A stretch of DNA of 64,000 nucleotides from RGIG4708 sp045538875. Lineage in GTDB: Bacteria > Bacillota > Clostridia > UMGS1810. Shown here in pieces: positions 44,489-52,955 of the stretch (within the stretch, counting starts at the first letter, position 1; each line of letters begins with the position of its first letter). The position numbers and the translations under genes are program-made. Under the pieces are notes generated by a model, which did no database searches, had not been told where the DNA came from, and saw only the letters and a list, made by a program, of their open reading frames with translations. The stretch lies in assembly GCA_045538875.1 (NCBI GenBank), contig JAZQEG010000010.1, forward strand, positions 186,001 to 250,000, given 5' to 3'.

Positions 44489-45579
44489 TTGTAAAGTTCA
44501 TCAAGTATTATTTTTTGGGCAGGAAGGCAAAAATCCTTATCTAAATTAGTTTTTATTTTATTATATAAAAATTCGTCTGACAGCAACAGTCCAACATTTT
44601 CTATCACCTTGTCCACATCATATGATGATATCCCATATGTGTTTTGTGAAAAAAAATCTCTGTTGTAAGCTTCGCAACCAGATACGGCATTTACAAATAC
44701 AATCGGAAGAGAAAGCGTAGCAGATTCGGTAATGGTTAAACCTCCTGCTTTTGTAATTAAAATATCTGCCGCCTGCATATATACCTCTATGTCCGAAACA
44801 AATCCAAAAAGTATAAGTTCTGGATATTTTTTTAAACTTTCATATAATTTTTCGTTGTTGCCGCAAATAACAGCAACATTACACTCGTTTTCATAATTAC
44901 TTATAAGACTAACAGCAATATCCTCAATAGGTCCGCACCCCATAGATCCGCCTGCAATAATCACAAGCTTTTTGTTATCAGAAATATTAATTGCCTTTCT
45001 GGCATCCTCTTTAGAAATTTTATTTTCATAAAATATATCTCTAACCGGTATTCCGCTTGGGACAAGTTTTGATTCGTCAATGCCGCACTCAATGTGTACA
45101 CCTTTAAGTTTTTTATGTGCAATAAAATATTTATCAAGATTTGTGTTTGCAATTTCAGGATAGCATGTGTAATCTGTTGATACGTGACAAGCATATATTG
45201 ATGCATCTAAATTTCTTTTAATATAATCAAGAGCAAGTGAAGCAAAAACATGCACCGCAATTATACAATCATAATTATTTTTTTGCAAAAATTTATAAAG
45301 CTTATCCGCATATTTTGAACAATATTTATAAATAAGTGTCTCTTTGCGTTTTGTAGTTTCATTTTCAGATAATTTGTAGCCTATTTCAAAAAGTTTTGGA
45401 GCATGACGATATATAAAAACGTGTCCATTACAAATTATGTTATTTGCAATTTCTTTTCCAAATCCCAAAAAATCTGCTATATCACATTTTATGTTTTGTT
45501 TGTCAAAGTAAGATTTTAAGGCTAATGCAGCACTGTTGTGCCCACCGCCGGTATTACATGTAAGAATTAAAATTTTCAT
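44467..45579 (-). CDS. Diacylglycerol glucosyltransferase-like GT28 protein
   Basis: 370 residues. The N-terminal ILTCNTGGGHNSAALAL is the monogalactosyldiacylglycerol-synthase type domain, followed by a GT28 C-terminal domain with IIAGGSMGCGP and TKAGGLTITESATLSLP for UDP-sugar binding. Relatives such as UgtP add glucose to diacylglycerol, making glycolipids and the lipoteichoic acid anchor. The ATG at 45579 has GGAG upstream. It stands alone; 45592-45700 between it and rlmH shows no gene. Confidence 0.87.
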   Translation of the reverse strand: MKILILTCNTGGGHNSAALALKSYFDKQNIKCDIADFLGFGKEIANNIICNGHVFIYRHAPKLFEIGYKLSENETTKRKETLIYKYCSKYADKLYKFLQKNNYDCIIAVHVFASLALDYIKRNLDASIYACHVSTDYTCYPEIANTNLDKYFIAHKKLKGVHIECGIDESKLVPSGIPVRDIFYENKISKEDARKAINISDNKKLVIIAGGSMGCGPIEDIAVSLISNYENECNVAVICGNNEKLYESLKKYPELILFGFVSDIEVYMQAADILITKAGGLTITESATLSLPIVFVNAVSGCEAYNRDFFSQNTYGISSYDVDKVIENVGLLLSDEFLYNKIKTNLDKDFCLPAQKIILDELYKKTAVKN

Positions 45580-45700
45580 TTTTATCTCCAATCAGTAAAA
45601 AGTTACGTTGTCTTAGCTTAAAGTATATCACATACACACAAGTAATTCAACAAATTTATTCAACTGCAAGCATAATACCAATAATTATTACAACGGATGG

Positions 45701-46180
45701 TTATTTGTGATACTGTTCGTTTGCGTTAATTTTAAAAGCTCTATATATCTGCTCACACAAAATCAAACGCATCAACTGGTGTGGAAATGTCATTAATGAA
45801 AAACTCAGCCTAAAGTCAGAACGTGCCTTTACCTTGTCACATAGTCCAAGCGAGCCGCCAATAACAAAATCAATTGTACTGGTACCTTTTATAGTTACAT
45901 CGGCAATTTTTTGAGCAAGTTGTTCACTAGACAAAATTTTGCCTTCAACACAAAGGCTTACAACATACTCATTATTAGCAATTTTTGAAAGAATTTTTTC
46001 GCCTTCTGCTGATTTGATTTTTTCACATTCTGCATTTGATGCATTATCGGGTATTTTTTCATCCAAAAGCTCAACAATTTCTATTGTGGCAAACCTGCCA
46101 AGTCTTTTAATATACTCCTCAATACCATCTTTTAAGTATTTTTCTTTTAATTTACCAACGCAAATAATTTTAATCTTCAT
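45701..46180 (-). CDS. rlmH: 23S rRNA (pseudouridine-1915-N3)-methyltransferase RlmH
   Basis: 159 residues, exactly the usual length. A SPOUT methyltransferase acting on helix 69 of 23S rRNA in the assembled 70S ribosome. IKIICVGKLKEKY at the start, FVIGGSLGLCD for AdoMet binding and the C-terminal SLMTFPHQLMRLILCEQIYRA are diagnostic. GGAGAG precedes the ATG at 46180. Confidence 0.96.
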   Translation of the reverse strand: MKIKIICVGKLKEKYLKDGIEEYIKRLGRFATIEIVELLDEKIPDNASNAECEKIKSAEGEKILSKIANNEYVVSLCVEGKILSSEQLAQKIADVTIKGTSTIDFVIGGSLGLCDKVKARSDFRLSFSLMTFPHQLMRLILCEQIYRAFKINANEQYHK

Positions 46181-46200
46181 AGTATATCTCTCCAAAACAT

Positions 46201-46230
46201 AAAATCATCTGCAAAAATACAGATGATTTT
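46201..46230 (-). terminator. Hairpin after the cysteine desulfurase gene
   Basis: 11-base-pair stem AAAATCATCTG / CAGATGATTTT with an 8-base loop between the desulfurase stop and the rlmH ribosome site. The T-run behind it on the minus strand is weak, so it may only attenuate. Confidence 0.6.
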
Positions 46231-46235
46231 ATAAT

Positions 46236-47354
46236 TTACAACAAATTAACAGCCATCAGTGCTTTTGCTACTTCATCTTTGGTGTTGAAGTTACTAAAAC
46301 TGAACCTGACAGCACCATCATCACTGCCTATTGTCTTATGTGCTCTGTAAGCACAGTGATATCCAGCTCTTGAGGCAATTTTGAACTTGTCATTGAGCAA
46401 TTGTGATAGTGTTACACAATCAAAACCCGATTTGTTAAAAGCAACAACACCTGTTTGTTTGTTGACATCACGCGGTCCATAAACTGTAACACCTCTGATA
46501 TTGCCAACACCTTCTATAAAATATTTTGCAAGTGCAGCCTCGTGCCGCCGTATTGCATCAATTCCGTGAATTTTTACATATTTAATTCCTTCACAAAGAC
46601 CTGCAATCCCGGGAGCATTTAAAGTACCGCTTTCAAATTTGTCGGGCAATTCTTCAGGCTGATCAAAATGTGCCGAGTAGCTGCCTGTGCCGCCCTCAAT
46701 AAGAGTTGACAATTTATATTTACAGTTTATACACAATACTCCTGTACCCATAGGTCCATATAAACCCTTGTGCCCTGCAAGTGCAATAAAATCTGCATTT
46801 TTACAAACATTAATAACACCGCCACTTTGTGCACAATCAACAGCAAACAAAATGCCATTTTCATTTGCAATGTCCCCTATTTTTTGTATATCCTGGATAG
46901 TTCCGCATACATTTGAAACATGATTTACAATTATTAGTTTTGTGTGCGGAGTAATACGCCTCTTTATATCATCAGGATTTACAAAACCTGTTATGTCACC
47001 GTCAACTATGTCAAATTTTACACCATTGTGTGACAATTTGTCAAGTGGACGCAGTACAGAATTATGCTCCATAGAAGTTGTAATTACATGGTCACCCGGC
47101 TTTAAAACGCCTTTGATAATTATATTTAATGCTTCTGTTGTATTTTTTGTAAAAATCACAGATGAACAATCAGAAATACCAAACATATCTGCTATAAGTT
47201 CACGGCATTCATATAATACCTGTGAAGATTTTTGAGCCATGTCATATCCACTTCGCCCTGGGTTTGCTCCATATTTTTTCATAAATTCATATACACCACG
47301 GTAAACCCTATCCGGCTTTGGCCACGTTGTTGCACTGTTATCAAAATAAATCAA
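46236..47354 (-). CDS. Cysteine desulfurase family aminotransferase class V
   Basis: 372 residues. PLP enzyme with the Schiff-base lysine in LAGHKGLYGP and an active cysteine in RAGYHCAYRAHKTIG, so it can likely take sulfur (or selenium) from cysteine as a persulfide. It belongs to the short group distinct from IscS/SufS. The frame opens at GTG 47363, which overlaps the ribosome site GAGGTG; TTG 47354 has the right spacing and gives the usual start IYFDNSATT. It follows the DUF3343 gene by 10 bases, a likely functional pair. Confidence 0.9.
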   Translation of the reverse strand: MIYFDNSATTWPKPDRVYRGVYEFMKKYGANPGRSGYDMAQKSSQVLYECRELIADMFGISDCSSVIFTKNTTEALNIIIKGVLKPGDHVITTSMEHNSVLRPLDKLSHNGVKFDIVDGDITGFVNPDDIKRRITPHTKLIIVNHVSNVCGTIQDIQKIGDIANENGILFAVDCAQSGGVINVCKNADFIALAGHKGLYGPMGTGVLCINCKYKLSTLIEGGTGSYSAHFDQPEELPDKFESGTLNAPGIAGLCEGIKYVKIHGIDAIRRHEAALAKYFIEGVGNIRGVTVYGPRDVNKQTGVVAFNKSGFDCVTLSQLLNDKFKIASRAGYHCAYRAHKTIGSDDGAVRFSFSNFNTKDEVAKALMAVNLL

Positions 47355-47364
47355 AGCAAACACC

Positions 47365-47610
47365 TCATATTAATTTTTTATAATCTTTTTCACTAAATAC
47401 GCCCTTTGTATATACGTCAAGGCTTTTTACCATATTCCATGCCATTGGCATATCTGTTTGTGCAATACGCACGCAGTAACTGCAACTTTTAAGTGGTATA
47501 TTTTTTGGCGTTTGTATTACCCTTGATTTTATTGAATACTTTTTTTCAAGTTCAGATTTAATTTTGTTTGCAGTTGTTAGAGAAGAAAAAACTATCAAAG
47601 CAAATTCCAT
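47365..47610 (-). CDS. DUF3343 (putative Se/S carrier-like) protein
   Basis: 81 residues with a small alpha/beta fold and a CxxC pair at C43 and C46 (KSCSYCVRI). DUF3343 proteins are suggested sulfur or selenium carriers, from their frequent place next to selD or class V desulfurases, but no member is well characterised to my knowledge. GGAGG precedes the ATG. Here it is directly upstream of the desulfurase, consistent with a carrier that receives the persulfide. Confidence 0.8.
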   Translation of the reverse strand: MEFALIVFSSLTTANKIKSELEKKYSIKSRVIQTPKNIPLKSCSYCVRIAQTDMPMAWNMVKSLDVYTKGVFSEKDYKKLI

Positions 47611-47694
47611 TTATATCCTCCTTTGTATTTGATGGGCAAATAAATACACCCGATTTATAATATGAATTAAAAACATTTTTGTTGCAAAAATATA

Positions 47695-47722
47695 TTGATT
47701 TATTCAAAATAAAATGTATAAT
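47695..47722 (+). promoter_or_regulatory. Sigma-A promoter for the mreB homologue
   Basis: TTGATT (47695-47700), 16 bases, TATAAT (47717-47722), 31 bases before the ATG. Confidence 0.65.
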
Positions 47723-47753
47723 ATAATTATATAGAAAATGCTGAGGTGATAAT

Positions 47754-48758
47754 ATGTCTTTTTGGAAAAGTCAGGAAATTGGAATAGATTTAGGTACTGC
47801 CACCATTTTGGTATACATTAAAGGAAAAGGGATTGTACTTGATGAACCAAGTGTTGTTGCTATAAATACCAACACAAACGAAGTTCAGGCTGTTGGCAGT
47901 AAAGCACAGGAAATGATTGGACGGACTCCATCTAACATAAATGCTATAAGGCCACTAAAAAGCGGTGTCATTTCGGATTATAAAACCACAGAAATTATGA
48001 TTAAATATTTGCTGGACAAGGTATGTACACGCTCATTGTTTAAGCCAAAGGTTGTAGTTTGCATACCGAGCGTTGTTACCGAGGTTGAAAAAAAGTCTGT
48101 TATTGATGCCACCACAAATGCAGGTGCTGGCAGTGCATATTTAATTGAGGAGCCAATTGCTGCGGCAATTGGTGCAGACATAGATATTTCTAAGGCTGAA
48201 GGCACAATGGTTGTTGATATAGGCGGCGGAACCTGCGATATTGCAGTAATATCTCTCGGTGGTACTGTTGTACACGATTCGGTACGTATTGCGGGCGACG
48301 ATTTTGACAATGCAATAATCAAATATGTCAAAAAAAGCTACAATATGCTTATTGGCGAACGCACTGCCGAAAAGGTAAAGCGTACAATTGGATGTGTGTA
48401 TCCCCTTGTAGATCCGCTGAATATGGAAATTAAAGGTCGCAGCCTGCAAACCGGGCTCCCTGCAAAGGTAGAAATTACATCAACAGAAATTTTAGAGGCT
48501 CTTGGCGAGTGTGCAATGGAAATAGTAAATGGTGTTAAAGCAGTACTTGAGCAAACACCGCCCGAAATTTTAGGTGATATAATTACAAATGGAATATTGC
48601 TTACAGGCGGCGGTTCAAACCTTAGAGGTCTTGATTTACTTATTGAAAAGTGTACAGGAATAAGTGTTTCAGTTGCACAAAATCCCGAACAATGTGTTGC
48701 AATTGGTACTGGACGAGCTCTTGAAAATTTGCAATTTATATCAGAAAATTCAATATGA
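47754..48758 (+). CDS. MreB/Mbl-family actin-like cell-shape protein
   Basis: 334 residues. The actin ATPase signatures are clear: phosphate-1 GIDLGTATILVY (10-21), phosphate-2 DIGGGTCDIAVISLGG and adenosine LLTGGGSNLRGL. It forms membrane filaments that guide lateral peptidoglycan synthesis. mreC and mreD do not follow, so this is probably the unlinked paralogue (Mbl or MreBH-like), as is common in spore formers. It is a single-gene unit with promoter, GAGGTGAT ribosome site and strong terminator. Confidence 0.92.
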   Translation: MSFWKSQEIGIDLGTATILVYIKGKGIVLDEPSVVAINTNTNEVQAVGSKAQEMIGRTPSNINAIRPLKSGVISDYKTTEIMIKYLLDKVCTRSLFKPKVVVCIPSVVTEVEKKSVIDATTNAGAGSAYLIEEPIAAAIGADIDISKAEGTMVVDIGGGTCDIAVISLGGTVVHDSVRIAGDDFDNAIIKYVKKSYNMLIGERTAEKVKRTIGCVYPLVDPLNMEIKGRSLQTGLPAKVEITSTEILEALGECAMEIVNGVKAVLEQTPPEILGDIITNGILLTGGGSNLRGLDLLIEKCTGISVSVAQNPEQCVAIGTGRALENLQFISENSI

Positions 48759-48770
48759 TTTTAAAACTAA

Positions 48771-48806
48771 AAAAACATACTTTGCATTTTTGCAAAGTAT
48801 GTTTTT
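48771..48806. terminator. Bidirectional intrinsic terminator
   Basis: 16-base-pair perfect stem with a TTTT loop between convergent mreB homologue and kdgK. Confidence 0.9.
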
Positions 48807-48821
48807 TGTTATTTGATTAAT

Positions 48822-49847
48822 TTATCTTGATACACGGCCCGAACCGTCACCTTTCATGAGGTTTTTAACCTCATCAAGTGTAACAAGGTTCATATCGCCC
48901 TCAATTGTGTGTTTAAGACAAGATGCTGCAACTGCAAATTCAATTGCATCCTGATTTGAATAGCCTGCAAGCATTGCATAAATAAGACCGCCGCCAAATG
49001 AATCACCGCCGCCAACTCTGTCTACAATTGTCATATGATATTTTTTAGATTTGTAAAAACCATCTTCCTTAGCATCATAAAGAAGTGCAGACCAGTCATT
49101 TTCCGAAGCAGAAATGCTTTCACGAAGTGTGATGGCAATGTGCGAGCAGCCAAATCTTTCAACAAGCTGGCGAGCAACATCTTTGTAACCTTCATCACTG
49201 ATTTTACCGCCTGTAACATCTGTATTTGCAGCATGGATACCAAATACCTTTTCAGCATCTTCTTCGTTTGCAATACAAACATCAACATATTTCATAAGCT
49301 CGCCCATAACCTGTCCTGCTTTTTCAGTTGACCAAAGTTTTTTTCTGAAGTTAAGGTCACAGCTAACTTTAATACCCTTTTCCTTGGCTTTTTTACATGC
49401 GTCAAGGCAAATTGCTGCAGTTTCATCGCTAAGTGCAGGAGTAATGCCTGTAAAGTGGAACCAGTCAGCACCCTCAAAAATAGCATCCCAGTCAAAATCT
49501 GCTTTTGTTGCTGTAGCTATAGAAGAATGTGCTCTGTCATATACTACATTAGAAGCTCGCTGCGAAGCACCCTTTTCGCAAAAGTAGATACCAAGTCTTT
49601 CGCCGCCGCGTGCAATGTGCTTTGTGCAGATGTTGTATTTGCGAAGCTGTGAAAGACAAGCTTCACCAATAGGGTTGTTAGGGAGTTTTGTAACAAAACA
49701 AGCATCTCCGCCATAATTGGCAACCGAAGCACAAACATTTGCTTCACCGCCGCCGTATTCAACCTCAAAGCTCTGTGCCTGAATATATCTCTGATGGCCA
49801 GGAGTCTGAAGTCTCATCATAATTTCACCAAAAGTAACAACTTTCAT
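48822..49847 (-). CDS. kdgK: 2-keto-3-deoxygluconate kinase (PfkB family)
   Basis: 341 residues. The start VVTFGEIMMRLQTPG, the substrate loop YGGGEANVCASVANYG and the PfkB signature with catalytic aspartate RVGGGDSFGGGL fit KDG kinase, which makes KDPG from ATP and 2-keto-3-deoxygluconate. The next enzyme, KDPG aldolase, is encoded 18 bases upstream in the same operon, which fixes the substrate well. The ATG at 49847 has GGAGG. The genes for uronate or gluconate entry are not in the window. Confidence 0.92.
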   Translation of the reverse strand: MKVVTFGEIMMRLQTPGHQRYIQAQSFEVEYGGGEANVCASVANYGGDACFVTKLPNNPIGEACLSQLRKYNICTKHIARGGERLGIYFCEKGASQRASNVVYDRAHSSIATATKADFDWDAIFEGADWFHFTGITPALSDETAAICLDACKKAKEKGIKVSCDLNFRKKLWSTEKAGQVMGELMKYVDVCIANEEDAEKVFGIHAANTDVTGGKISDEGYKDVARQLVERFGCSHIAITLRESISASENDWSALLYDAKEDGFYKSKKYHMTIVDRVGGGDSFGGGLIYAMLAGYSNQDAIEFAVAASCLKHTIEGDMNLVTLDEVKNLMKGDGSGRVSR

Positions 49848-49865
49848 TTTATGTACCTCCAATAA

Positions 49866-50519
49866 TTATTTTTTCATATTTTGTCTTGCTGCTTTTATAT
49901 TTTCAACAAATTTTTTAGCTTCAGCAGTAATTGCATCGTAATCACCGGTTTTTGCACCTTTTGTAAGTGATGAACCTGCACCAACAGCAACAACACCAGC
50001 TTTTATCCACTCGTCTACATTATCTGCCGAAACACCGCCTGTAGGCATAATGTTAGCCTGAGGGATTGGTCCTTTAATATCTTTAACCATATTTGGTCCA
50101 AAAATATCACCTGGGAACAATTTAATAATATCACAACCCATTTCAAGTGATTTAACAACATCATGCATTGTCATGCAACCTGGCATGCAAGGAACTGCAT
50201 ATCTGTTACACAATTTGATTGTTGCTTCATCATAGTATGGGCTAACTACATACTGAGCACCTGCAAGTATAGCTATTCTTGCAGTTTCGGGGTCAAGCAC
50301 AGTACCTGCACCCAAAATGATTTCATCCTCACTATAGTGCTTAGCAAGCTCTTCAATAACTCTGTTAGCACCAGGTACAGTAAAGGTAAGCTCAATTGCA
50401 GGAATGCCTCCCTTGATGCATGCATCTGTAATTTTAATTGCCTGTTCAGCACTTTCCGCTCTGACAACAGCAACAACGCCAACTTCTTTAATTTTGGAAA
50501 TAACTTTTTGTTTGTCCAT
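49866..50519 (-). CDS. eda: KDPG/KHG aldolase
   Basis: 217 residues of a class I TIM-barrel aldolase. It splits KDPG to pyruvate and glyceraldehyde 3-phosphate. The general-base glutamate lies in AIELTFTVPG, and the Schiff-base lysine in CDIIKLFPGDIFGP. ATG 50519 follows GGAGG by 9 bases; an in-frame ATG at 50537 overlaps the region of the ribosome site. First gene of eda-kdgK, behind a perfect consensus promoter. Confidence 0.93.
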   Translation of the reverse strand: MDKQKVISKIKEVGVVAVVRAESAEQAIKITDACIKGGIPAIELTFTVPGANRVIEELAKHYSEDEIILGAGTVLDPETARIAILAGAQYVVSPYYDEATIKLCNRYAVPCMPGCMTMHDVVKSLEMGCDIIKLFPGDIFGPNMVKDIKGPIPQANIMPTGGVSADNVDEWIKAGVVAVGAGSSLTKGAKTGDYDAITAEAKKFVENIKAARQNMKK

Positions 50520-50541
50520 TGGGTATGTCCTCCTCAATTTT

Positions 50542-50557
50542 TAATACAAAGGTATTA
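50542..50557. promoter_or_regulatory. Palindrome overlapping the eda promoter, candidate operator
   Basis: TAATAC-AAAG-GTATTA. It covers most of the -10 element (50554-50559), so a repressor bound there would block transcription of eda-kdgK. The regulator is unknown. Confidence 0.45.
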
Positions 50558-50582
50558 TAACATATTTTTTTTTAATTGTCAA
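50554..50582 (-). promoter_or_regulatory. Sigma-A promoter for eda-kdgK
   Basis: Perfect TTGACA (50577-50582), 17 bases, TATAAT (50554-50559) on the minus strand, a strong unit that would need repression to be conditional. Confidence 0.88.
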
Positions 50583-50670
50583 AATAAAACACACATAAAA
50601 TAACAATTTTTTTCTTTTTTAATTAATAATTACAAATTATAAAAAAACTGCTAATATTTACAAAATTATA

Positions 50671-50699
50671 TTGAAAAAATAAGTTAAATTTGATATAAT
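50671..50699 (+). promoter_or_regulatory. Sigma-A promoter for the Lrp/AsnC gene
   Basis: TTGAAA (50671-50676), 17 bases with TG extension, TATAAT (50694-50699), 36 bases before the ATG. Confidence 0.8.
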
Positions 50700-50735
50700 A
50701 ATTATTAATTATTTATTTATAAAGGAGTATTCCTA

Positions 50736-51233
50736 ATGATTAAATGTGAAAAAACTGATAAAATTTTAGAATTACTTGACAATGATTGCACTATGCCACT
50801 CGAGCAGATAGCAACGCTGGTTGACTTACCAACCTTAAAGGTTGCGGAAATTATACAAAATTTGAAGGATGAAAAAATAATCCTTAAAAATAAAAGTGTT
50901 ATAAACTGGGAGCTTACTGATAAAGAATTTGTAACTGCACAAATTGAACTCAAGGTTACACCTCAGCGCGGTGAAGGCTTTGATAAAATTGCTGAGCGTA
51001 TATACAAATTTCCTGAGGTAAAATCTTTATACCTTATGGCAGGTCAGTATGATTTGCTTGTGTTTATTGAGGGCAAAACCATGAAAGAAGTTGCATTGTT
51101 TGTAGCAAACAGGCTTGCACCACTTGATTTTGTAGTAAGCACAGGTACTCACTTTGTACTCAAAAAGTATAAAGATCAAGGCGTAATTTTTGATGATAAC
51201 GAAACAGATGACAGGCAGGTAATAACATTATGA
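50736..51233 (+). CDS. Lrp/AsnC family transcriptional regulator
   Basis: 165 residues. An N-terminal winged helix (about 8-60, with LPTLKVAEIIQNLKDEKII) and a C-terminal RAM ligand-binding domain (YLMAGQYDLLVFIEGK). Such proteins usually bind amino acids and control their metabolism. The next gene, an aminotransferase, overlaps its stop by 4 bases (ATGA), so the regulator probably controls its own operon in response to an amino acid related to that enzyme. Confidence 0.88.
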   Translation: MIKCEKTDKILELLDNDCTMPLEQIATLVDLPTLKVAEIIQNLKDEKIILKNKSVINWELTDKEFVTAQIELKVTPQRGEGFDKIAERIYKFPEVKSLYLMAGQYDLLVFIEGKTMKEVALFVANRLAPLDFVVSTGTHFVLKKYKDQGVIFDDNETDDRQVITL

Positions 51234-52396
51234 GCACATTTGATATTAATAATTTTATAAACAGCTCTGTTACAAATATGCAGCCAAGCGGCATACGAAA
51301 GTTTTTTGATATTGTAAGTACAATGAAGGATGCAATTAGCCTCGGAGTTGGCGAACCCGATTTTGCAACACCATGGCACATCCGTGATGCAGGTATATAT
51401 TCACTCGAAAAAGCCCAGACACACTACACATCAAATTCGGGTTTGCCTGAGCTTCGCGAGCAAATTTGCAGTTATGTAAAAAAGTTTAACCTCGACTATA
51501 GGCCAGACGAGGTACTGGTTACAGTTGGAGGCAGCGAGGGCGTTGACTTGGTTATGCGCACTGTGCTTGAACCCGGTGACGAGGTGCTTGTGCACGAGCC
51601 TGCATTTGTATGCTACAAGCCTTGTGCACAGCTTGCAGGCGGCATACCTGTTACTATACAAACAAATAGTGACAACGGCTTTAAGCTAACTGCGCAGCAA
51701 ATAGAAGAAAAAATTACACCAAAAACAAAAATGCTTGTTTTATCCTATCCAAACAATCCAACAGGGGCAATTATGACAAAAGAAGATTTGGAGCCAATTG
51801 CCGAAGTGGTAAAAAAACATAATATAATGGTATTGTCGGATGAAATATATGCAGAACTTACATACGGCGGAAAACAGCATTTTTCCATAGCTTCACTACC
51901 TGATATGAAAGACAGATGCATAGTTGTAAACGGTTTTTCAAAAGCATTTGCAATGACAGGATGGAGGCTTGGATTTACTCTTGCTAACAGTACACTTACA
52001 AAGGCTATGACAAAGGTACATCAGTATGCAATTATGAGTTCACCAACTACAAGCCAGTATGCAGCCATAGAGGCACTAAAAAACGGCGAAAAGTCTATTA
52101 GAGATATGTGTAATGAATATGACGACCGCAGAAAAATTATTGTAGATTCATTTAACAAGCTTGGTCTTAAATGCTTTAACCCAGAAGGTGCTTTTTACAT
52201 ATTCCCTTCTATTAAATCAACAGGACTTTCAAGTAACGATTTTTGTGAACGTCTGCTTTTGGAACAAAAGGTTGCAGTTGTGCCTGGCACAGCATTTGGC
52301 AGTTGCGGCGAAGGATTTATACGTGTTTCGTATGCATACAGCATAAAACAAATTAACACAGCGGTTGAACGAATAGAAAAATTTTTAAACAAATAA
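51230..52396 (+). CDS. PLP-dependent aminotransferase class I/II
   Basis: 388 residues of fold type I. Conserved parts are SYPNNPTGAI, SDEIYAELTYGG, the PLP lysine in NGFSKAFAMTGWRLGF and the C-terminal arginine region GFIRVSYA. It resembles PatA/AspC-like enzymes for aromatic or aspartate/alanine-type amino acids; the substrate cannot be fixed. It is coupled to the Lrp/AsnC gene. trmL follows 13 bases on. Confidence 0.9.
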   Translation: MSTFDINNFINSSVTNMQPSGIRKFFDIVSTMKDAISLGVGEPDFATPWHIRDAGIYSLEKAQTHYTSNSGLPELREQICSYVKKFNLDYRPDEVLVTVGGSEGVDLVMRTVLEPGDEVLVHEPAFVCYKPCAQLAGGIPVTIQTNSDNGFKLTAQQIEEKITPKTKMLVLSYPNNPTGAIMTKEDLEPIAEVVKKHNIMVLSDEIYAELTYGGKQHFSIASLPDMKDRCIVVNGFSKAFAMTGWRLGFTLANSTLTKAMTKVHQYAIMSSPTTSQYAAIEALKNGEKSIRDMCNEYDDRRKIIVDSFNKLGLKCFNPEGAFYIFPSIKSTGLSSNDFCERLLLEQKVAVVPGTAFGSCGEGFIRVSYAYSIKQINTAVERIEKFLNK

Positions 52397-52409
52397 TACG
52401 GAGATAAAA

Positions 52410-52910
52410 ATGGCTTTTAACATTGTTTTAGTTGAACCCGAAATTCCGCAAAATACAGGCAATATTGCCCGTACATGTGCAGTTTCGGGAACTAACCTAC
52501 ACCTTATAAAACCTTATGGTTTTAAAATTACCGACAAAAACTTAAAAAGAGCAGGTCTTGACTACTGGCATTTGCTTAATATTACTGAATATGACAACCT
52601 GAACGAATTTTTTGAAAAAAATGAAGGTGGCACATTTTACTTTGCAACTTCAAAAGGCAGACACCGCTACTCAGATGTAAAGTTTAAAGATGGTGACTTT
52701 GTTTTGTTTGGTAAAGAAACAAAAGGACTTGATGAGCAATTGTTAAAAGCAAATGAACAATTTGCCATACGAATACCTATGGTTAATGATACCAGATGCC
52801 TTAACCTTGCAAATTCCGTTGCAGTTGTATTGTATGAAGCATTGCGTCAAAATAATTATTTTGACCTGGAAACAAGTGGTAACCTTACAACTTTAAGCTG
52901 GGATGAATAA
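52410..52910 (+). CDS. trmL: tRNA (cytidine/uridine-34 2'-O)-methyltransferase
   Basis: 166 residues of the SPOUT class, with the deep-knot motifs NTGNIARTCA, FGKETKGL and IPMVNDTRCLNLANSVAVVLYEA. TrmL (YibK, CspR) methylates ribose 34 of tRNA-Leu isoacceptors. The length is normal. It is probably in the same transcript as the aminotransferase, a common chance pairing. Confidence 0.94.
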   Translation: MAFNIVLVEPEIPQNTGNIARTCAVSGTNLHLIKPYGFKITDKNLKRAGLDYWHLLNITEYDNLNEFFEKNEGGTFYFATSKGRHRYSDVKFKDGDFVLFGKETKGLDEQLLKANEQFAIRIPMVNDTRCLNLANSVAVVLYEALRQNNYFDLETSGNLTTLSWDE

Positions 52911-52955
52911 TTAACGATAAATTACATTTAATATTATAAGGAAAGGATTGGTATA

